The notes beneath the pieces are model-generated. The model had not been told where the DNA came from. It saw only the letters and a program-made list of their open reading frames with translations, and ran no database searches. This document shows positions 58,631 through 64,000 of a stretch of 64,000 nt of DNA, piece by piece (position 1 is the stretch's first letter; the number at the start of each line of letters is the position of its first letter). A program made the translations under genes and the position numbers. Location: NCBI RefSeq assembly GCF_907164915.1, contig NC_061868.1, positions 42,795,774-42,859,773 on the forward strand, given 5' to 3'. The stretch comes from Impatiens glandulifera (Eukaryota; Streptophyta; Magnoliopsida; Ericales; Balsaminaceae).

Positions 58631-58814
58631 TGTCATTTCATTATAACCATTATTGCAATGTATACATAAGTCCAAATGGAAGACTATAAGTAGAATTAAA
58701 ATAAAATAAAATAACGTCCAATAAATTCATGTGGATTGTGTCGGCACGTACCCCACTTGGATCTTAAGGGATAAGGCCAAATCTTATTCTTATCTTTCAA
58801 ATTATCATTTTAAT

Positions 58815-59260
58815 TAGTAGAAAAGTTTACATTTATTAATACGGGATTTACTTAATTAAGTAGAATAGTTGATGATTAAACATAAAAATTGACAATACAT
58901 CATTATTGGCCATCCCAATTAAGTTCATTTTTTAGTACCGTAGTCAATAATCCAAATTTTATTTATTTTCTAATTTTTTTTGGAAGATAACATAATTTGC
59001 ATTTTCATGAAGTGTGTGACCTTTAATATCTTAAACAAAACTCTTTTCATTTAAAAAATAACTTATTGGATTAATTAGTCAATTCATCCTATTGAAAATA
59101 TGCAAACTGGATATAGTTTAATAATGGGAGTGCACTATCATAATCATTGCATACAAATTTGTTTGTCGATTCATTTAGTGCAAAAATGCATTATTTTTTA
59201 AATTTTTTCTAATACTATTTTGGAAAGAAAAAAAGTTCATATCAACAAAATTTATCCTAA
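58815..59260. repeat. Downstream flank of gene C
   Basis: Matches 57,000-57,480; no gene. Confidence 0.75.
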
Positions 59261-59339
59261 TGATTAAAAAAAAAAAGAACAAAGTGTCGAACAATTTATA
59301 TTTTTTTATATTATTTCGGTATTGCATCTTAGCTTGTTT

Positions 59340-59516
59340 AACTTAATATGTATGAAAAACACATTTCATTTCTTCTTCAAACATACATTGAGATTTATAC
59401 TTAATATGTATGAAAAATACATTTCATTTCTTCTTCAAACATATAGTGAGATTTATACTTAATATGTATGAAAAACACATTTCATTTCTTCTTCAAACAT
59501 ATAGTGAGATTTATGT
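59340..59516. repeat. Triplicated 58-59-bp unit across the gene C 3' end
   Basis: ACTTAATATGTATGAAAAAC, then ACATTTCATTTCTTCTTCAA and ACATATAGTGAGATTTATA occur three times in a row. The third copy overlaps the stop codon of gene C (59,482-59,484), so its right part encodes the gene's last residues. I-B and III-B have a single diverged copy at the same place. Confidence 0.75.
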
Positions 59517-60930
59517 ACTTTGTCTTCTCATTTTCCAGATGATTAGCTACACGTTTTTCGTATCTCTCGAACACGTTGTCCAAGACAAGCTCTCCGAAAT
59601 GAATTTTCATCATTGGCTCTGTAATTGATCTTATGCAATTTGCTACATTTCTTCCACTTCTTTTTTTGTCAAACTTATCAGTGTAGCCATAGTCTTGATC
59701 ATCCGGATCCCAATTACACTCGAAAATCTCGAACTTTTCAAGATCAAATGAATTCTCCTTTTGAATGATTGTCTTCACTTCATCTTTATAAGGGTGATAT
59801 ACAGGCATATTGAATGAATCAACATCTTCTTTTCTAATAAGTCCCTAAAAGAAAAATAAAATAAGACATTATATTAGCTTGACTAAAATTCATTATAATC
59901 ACATTTTAAGACAAATTTTAAACCTGAGAAACCAGGTCAAGAAGTGATTGGGCTAAAAGTTCCAAAATGCAGCAACAATCATTGGAAGATGGGTCAGGAA
60001 TGCTCCTACCGATCAATGTAAGGACCATTCTACCCTTAGGTATAATTTCATGAGACCTGTGAACTAGAAAAGAGTAGAAGTCTTTGTAAAATTGATTCTT
60101 GTATGCATCTACCACATCAGAATGACATGTTTTGGCCACATAGATATGTCCTTTGTTGTCTAGATTTCTTGGTACCTATATTAATCAACATAAAATTATT
60201 AAAAAAAAGAAGAATAAATAGTTACACACTCTTTAAACATTGAAAAAATAATTAATTTTGTAAAAAGTAAACCTGAGAGAGCCAATGAAGACTATAAGAA
60301 GAGTATACAAAGTGCAAACTTTTGCTTGGTAACAACCTCTCATAAAATGATGATGGCACCCCGGAGATGAAGCACTTTTGACTAAATTCATATCCATGTT
60401 TCTCCTTTAACTTGTCATAGAATGAAGGGAGTGCATTAAAAAGATTGTTGAAGTCGTTTTTATGCAAATCATTTAAGAAGACCATTATCTCTCGAGTTTT
60501 GTAATTGTATTGATTCGACAACTTGTGAACGGTGTCAATAACCTCAGACACAAATAGAAGTGTGTTGGGCCCCGAAGCACATCCAAGATCCGCAATACTA
60601 AAATTCTCTAACATTTCAAATAGTGTTAAGTGATTGATGAACATCTCCTTGATGATATCCTTAACAATAGGTAGTGTCTTACGCATCACCGCCATCTAAA
60701 AGCGTTGGAGAGAAGATAATGAATATCGTTTTCTTGTTAGTATTTGCAGTATATATATAGAGAGGATAAGTAGTTGACTTATTTATTTATCATAATGTTT
60801 CATAAAAATCATTTCAAAAACAATAATATCTAAATGTTAAACATGATAGACAAACCTGATGACTTGAATTCTGGGCGTAACTCTTTTTTCCATCACCCTG
60901 ATTCATGTGAATGTTGTTTCCAGTAGACAT
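59482..60930 (-). CDS. SABATH methyltransferase C (intact, 370 aa)
   Basis: Exons on the minus strand: 60,930-60,856, 60,695-60,273, 60,175-59,924 and 59,844-59,482; introns 160, 97 and 79 bp, GT-AG, phase 0. Exon 1 holds MNQGDGKKSYAQNSSHQ with Tyr18, Ser22 and Gln25. DLGCASGPN is at 61-69 and LNDLHKNDFN follows; SSYSLHWLSQ (157-166) keeps the Tyr that A and B genes have replaced by Asn. VAKTCHSDVVDAYKNQFYKD and the end INLTICLKKK are family-typical. As the only copy here with the standard SSYSL segment, it may act on a different substrate from A and B, but this is inference. The TATA box lies about 71 nt upstream. Confidence 0.92.
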
Positions 60931-61000
60931 ATATGGTTCTCTCTTAACTTTATCTCACAAAGCTTTGAGTCTCCAAATATTTGTTTCCCTTGACAACACA

Positions 61001-61008
61001 TTTATATA
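61001..61008 (-). promoter_or_regulatory. TATA box of gene C
   Basis: Minus-strand TATATAAA about 71 nt upstream of the ATG at 60,930. Confidence 0.6.
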
Positions 61009-61329
61009 ATATTTTCTCCGACGTGTTTGAACCAGGACCTTGTATTTGGTGACATTTTTTTTTTTTTTGGGTAAAATTCAGATTTTTCTTTCATGGAAGC
61101 TTATATTTTTTAACTTCCAATTTTTTCTAACTCATTAGTCATTACTGCACATGTACACAATCTGAAAATTTCAATTATCAAGTTCACTTACCTACCTTGG
61201 GTAGAACAATAACTAATTCGGAATAGAGTTTAGAGTTTGAACTAACTTTTTATTATTATTATTTTTTAAAAATATCTTATTCCAATATTAATTTAAATAA
61301 ATAATATTCTAAAATATATATTATTCATC

Positions 61330-61675
61330 TCCGTTCTAGGATCATTGAATTTCGGCACGACATCCTCCGATTGACCATCATCATCATCTTCCAAGTCATC
61401 GGCATCATCATCATTCTCATTAATCACGTTAGCAGTAAGTCTCTTTTCTCAATAAGAATAACAGAATTCGTAATGAAGATTTATTCCATAAATGATGATG
61501 TGAGTCTTCACATTGTCTATGGAAATAGACGTCGTGTTCAAGCATTTCACGCAAAGACATTTCACTGTTTGTCGTCTTGTACTCCTAATTGCAAACTCGA
61601 GAAATTTGTCAACACCTTTCTCGTAATCTGGATGATCTCGAAGTAAGGTCATCCAAATTTATTGGGTACATCCAT
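61330..61675 (-). pseudogene. TNP2 N-terminal fragment
   Basis: From ATG 61,675 it reads MDVPNKF, then a frame change, then MTLLRDHPDYEKGVDKFLEF and VKCLCVKC. This is the transposase-associated domain also seen at the start of the TNP2 gene at 37,775. An acidic stretch (ENDDDADDLEDDDDG) follows in another frame before the sequence ends. Confidence 0.75.
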
Positions 61676-61849
61676 CTTTCTAATAAGATGGAAAACAACC
61701 CGCATTATTATTTATTTAACTTTATCTAAATTAATTAGGCTTACATTTATCTTACACAATCTCTACCAAATATAACATAATGAAAACCTAATATCCATAA
61801 ATCTAATCAAAATATAATCTAAATCAAACTCAATATAAACCACTTTTTA

Positions 61850-62400
61850 ACATTAATCAAACATCAATCACACCAAATATACATTAATCTAACATGAATC
61901 AATCAAAATATAAACATATACCTAATCAAACAATAATAAACCAAATCTAACATGAATCCAACAAAATCAACATAAACACATACCTAATCAAACAATAATA
62001 AACATAATCTAACATTATTCAACAAAATCAACCTAAAAATATACCTAATCAAAAATTAATAAACATAATCTAACATGATCCAAAAAAATCAACCTAAACA
62101 TATGCATAATCAAACAATAATAAACTTAATCTAACATTATCTAACCAAAAATCAACCTAAACATATACCTAATCAAAACAATAATAAACCTAATATAACA
62201 TTATCCAACTAAAAATCAACATAAACATATACCTAATCAAGACAATAATAAACCTAATCTAACATTATCCAACCAAAAATCAACCTAAACATATACCTAA
62301 TCAAAATAATAATAAACCTAATCTAACATTATCCAACCAAAAATCAACCTAAACAAACAATAATAAACCTAATTTAACATCATCCAACAAAATTTAACAT
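61850..62400. repeat. Minisatellite in the truncated CACTA leader
   Basis: Unit of about 60 bp, some nine or ten imperfect copies, containing AATCTAACATTATCCAAC, AAAATCAACCTAAACATATA and CCTAATCAAA. Confidence 0.8.
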
Positions 62401-62715
62401 GAATATATAACATCTAATCAAAATTTAATTAAATAAATAATCTGACCTTAAATGTAGGTTGTGGGCAGAGGCGCGACGATAGGGTAAGTCTCCAAGCGGC
62501 AGCGGTGGCAGATCTTCAAGCGGGGTGCAGCGGCAGGGCTCAAACGGCTGCAGGGGGCGCGGCGTATTCAATATGGTTGCAGTTCTTCAATTAGGGTATT
62601 GGCGGCGTCATCTTCGGATGTAGGATGCGGCGCGGGCGGAAGGAAGCGGGGAGAGAAAAAGGGATAGAAATCGGACAGAAAGAAGAAGAGAAGAAGATTT
62701 TTTTTAATTTAAATG

Positions 62716-63345
62716 GGCCATCAATCTAATAAATCTTCGATTTTGACCCTTAACAACACTTAGAATTATTATTAATTTTTTTGGGAAGGGTCAAAACCGA
62801 AGGTTTGTTAGAAAACTTCGCAATTACCAATTTGGGAAAAGTTAAAATCGAAGGTTTTCTAATAAACCTTCGACTTTGACCTTTATCAACACTTCAAAAT
62901 TATTTTTAATTTTTTTTTGAAGGGTCATAACCGAAGTTTTATTAGAAAACTTTCGCAAATAACAATTTGGGGAAAGTTAAAACCGAAGGTTTTCTAATAA
63001 ACATTTAGTTTTGACGCTTCCCAACACTTGAAATTATTTTTAATTTTTTTTTGGGAAGGGTCAAAACCGAAGGTTTATTAAATAACCTTTGCAATTACCA
63101 ATTTGGGGAAAGTTAAAACCGAAGGTTTTATAATAAACCTTCGGTTTTGACCCTTTCCAACACTTAGAATTTTTTTTTTGGAAGGTCAAAACCGAAGATT
63201 TATTATAAACTTTCGGTAAACTTTCATATCACCGAAAGTTTTACACACCTCTCAGAATCTTTTTTTATTAACGAAAGTTTTCTTCCTCTTGGTACCATTA
63301 ATGAGAGTTTTCTATAACTCTCGGTAAAATTCGTCGATAAAGGTC
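62716..63345. repeat. Subterminal repeats of the truncated CACTA element
   Basis: Units of about 120 bp with AAAACCGAAGGTTTATTA and AATAAACCTTCGGTTTTGAC words in both orientations, each able to form a hairpin; the outer part changes to GAAAGTTTT / AAAACTTTCGG. Confidence 0.8.
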
Positions 63346-63556
63346 TTTTTTTACTAGTGTATATACAAATTATACATATTAACCAATTTAATAACAGTTT
63401 TCGGGTCAAACTCAAGTTCATTCCAAATATGGCTACAAATTTTAATTTGGGCGTTTTCAACTCATTAAAATTTTGAGTTAATATTGATTTTTAAATGTAG
63501 TATATATCAATCCCCACACCGAATGGGACAATTTATTAAAATTAATTAATTTATTT

Positions 63557-64000
63557 TTATTTTTTTGGGAAAAATGACTTAGCGTAATTTCACTAAAAAT
63601 TTCCAAAAATGGGGAAAAAATTACGAGTTTAATTGATCATTCTAGACATGCCTAGAATGATTTTGAAGTTGTAACATTCTGAATAAAAGCTAAAAACGTA
63701 AATAAATTATCTGATTACAATGTTTTCAATTCTAGTGAGTTCAAAAAACGGTAAATTACAGTTCATGCAGATATTCCAGTTCTGCCCCGTGCTTGGAATT
63801 CTTCTCCACGTTTCTGCGAGGGCGCTACAATCCGATACAATATCTTTCCATAACTCTTCAACGCTCCTGCGGGTTCTGCCATATACCTTAGCATTCCGTT
63901 CTTGCCAAATGTTATACACCACTACTCCAAAGCCGTACTTGAACACGTTTGTTGCAAATCTATTTCTTTTGGCTTTAAGTATTGACGCTTCTTTGATTTC
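63557..64000 (-). pseudogene. LINE 3' end, continuing beyond the window
   Basis: The minus-strand frame 63,946-63,707 reads VVVYNIWQERNAKVYGRTRR followed by ELWKDIVSDCSALAETWRRI, the tail after the RT zinc domain in plant LINEs; the same tail is seen near 32,400. The 3' part matches the truncated insertion at 33,058. The element's 5' part would lie to the right of 64,000. Confidence 0.7.

Larger units (their letters stand above)
61330..63359 (-). mobile_element. Truncated CACTA element, right end intact
   Basis: The right end, read on the minus strand, is CACTAGTAAAAAAAGACC (63,359 inward), followed by subterminal hairpin repeats, a leader with a minisatellite and the start of a TNP2-type gene. 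The element stops at about 61,330, so most of the transposase and the other end are missing. It belongs to a different family from the element at 35,323, as the subterminal words differ. Confidence 0.75.

Overview
This is nuclear DNA of a land plant, most likely a eudicot. It is AT-rich, its genes are split by GT-AG introns, and it holds nested plant-type transposons (Ty1-copia, Ty3-gypsy of the Tat type, CACTA, hAT and Tourist-like MITEs, LINEs). The species cannot be named from the sequence. The only host gene family I recognise is SABATH, the SAM-dependent carboxyl/N-methyltransferases that include salicylate, benzoate and jasmonate methyltransferases.

Left third (1-28.6 kb): a tandem array of convergent SABATH gene pairs, one plus-strand gene (A) facing one minus-strand gene (B). 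Unit I (1 to ~4.4 kb) has A cut by the window edge and B broken by a one-base deletion. Unit II (~10.1-11.7 kb) is reduced to the end of A and a sliver of B, with a truncated minus-strand copia element at its left edge. Unit III (16.7-28.6 kb) has apparently intact A (365 aa) and B (363 aa) genes, separated by a complete but mutated 4.57-kb copia element. Unit I carries an AT-rich foldback element, an hAT-like MITE and a solo copia LTR downstream of B.

Middle (28.6-50.6 kb): a gene-free block is duplicated at 28.8-30.2 kb and at 33.4-34.6 kb plus 50.45-50.64 kb. The second copy is split by about 15.9 kb of nested insertions. These are a rearranged Tat-type gypsy element whose LTRs lie head to head as a multi-kilobase inverted repeat, and an 8.4-kb CACTA element inserted in its tandem repeat. 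The CACTA element has clean ends, a 3-bp target duplication and an apparently intact TNP2-type transposase (1,071 aa in three exons). LINE fragments and a second hAT-like MITE lie between the duplicated blocks.

Right third (50.6-64 kb): mostly gene-poor sequence with one possible 101-aa small gene, a gypsy integrase remnant, and a third SABATH locus (C, 370 aa, apparently intact, minus strand) preceded by two decayed relics of itself. The window closes with a truncated second CACTA element and a LINE 3' end.

The host story is birth and death of SABATH genes: three apparently functional genes (III-A, III-B, C), one edge-truncated near-identical copy (I-A), one frameshifted copy (I-B), and at least four relics. 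Observations worth most attention are: A copies far more alike than the B copies beside them, which suggests gene conversion; a tRNA-Gly-like sequence inside an hAT-like MITE family; the inverted LTR palindrome; and minisatellites upstream of TNP2 in both CACTA elements. Exon coordinates, repeat boundaries and difference counts were worked out by eye.
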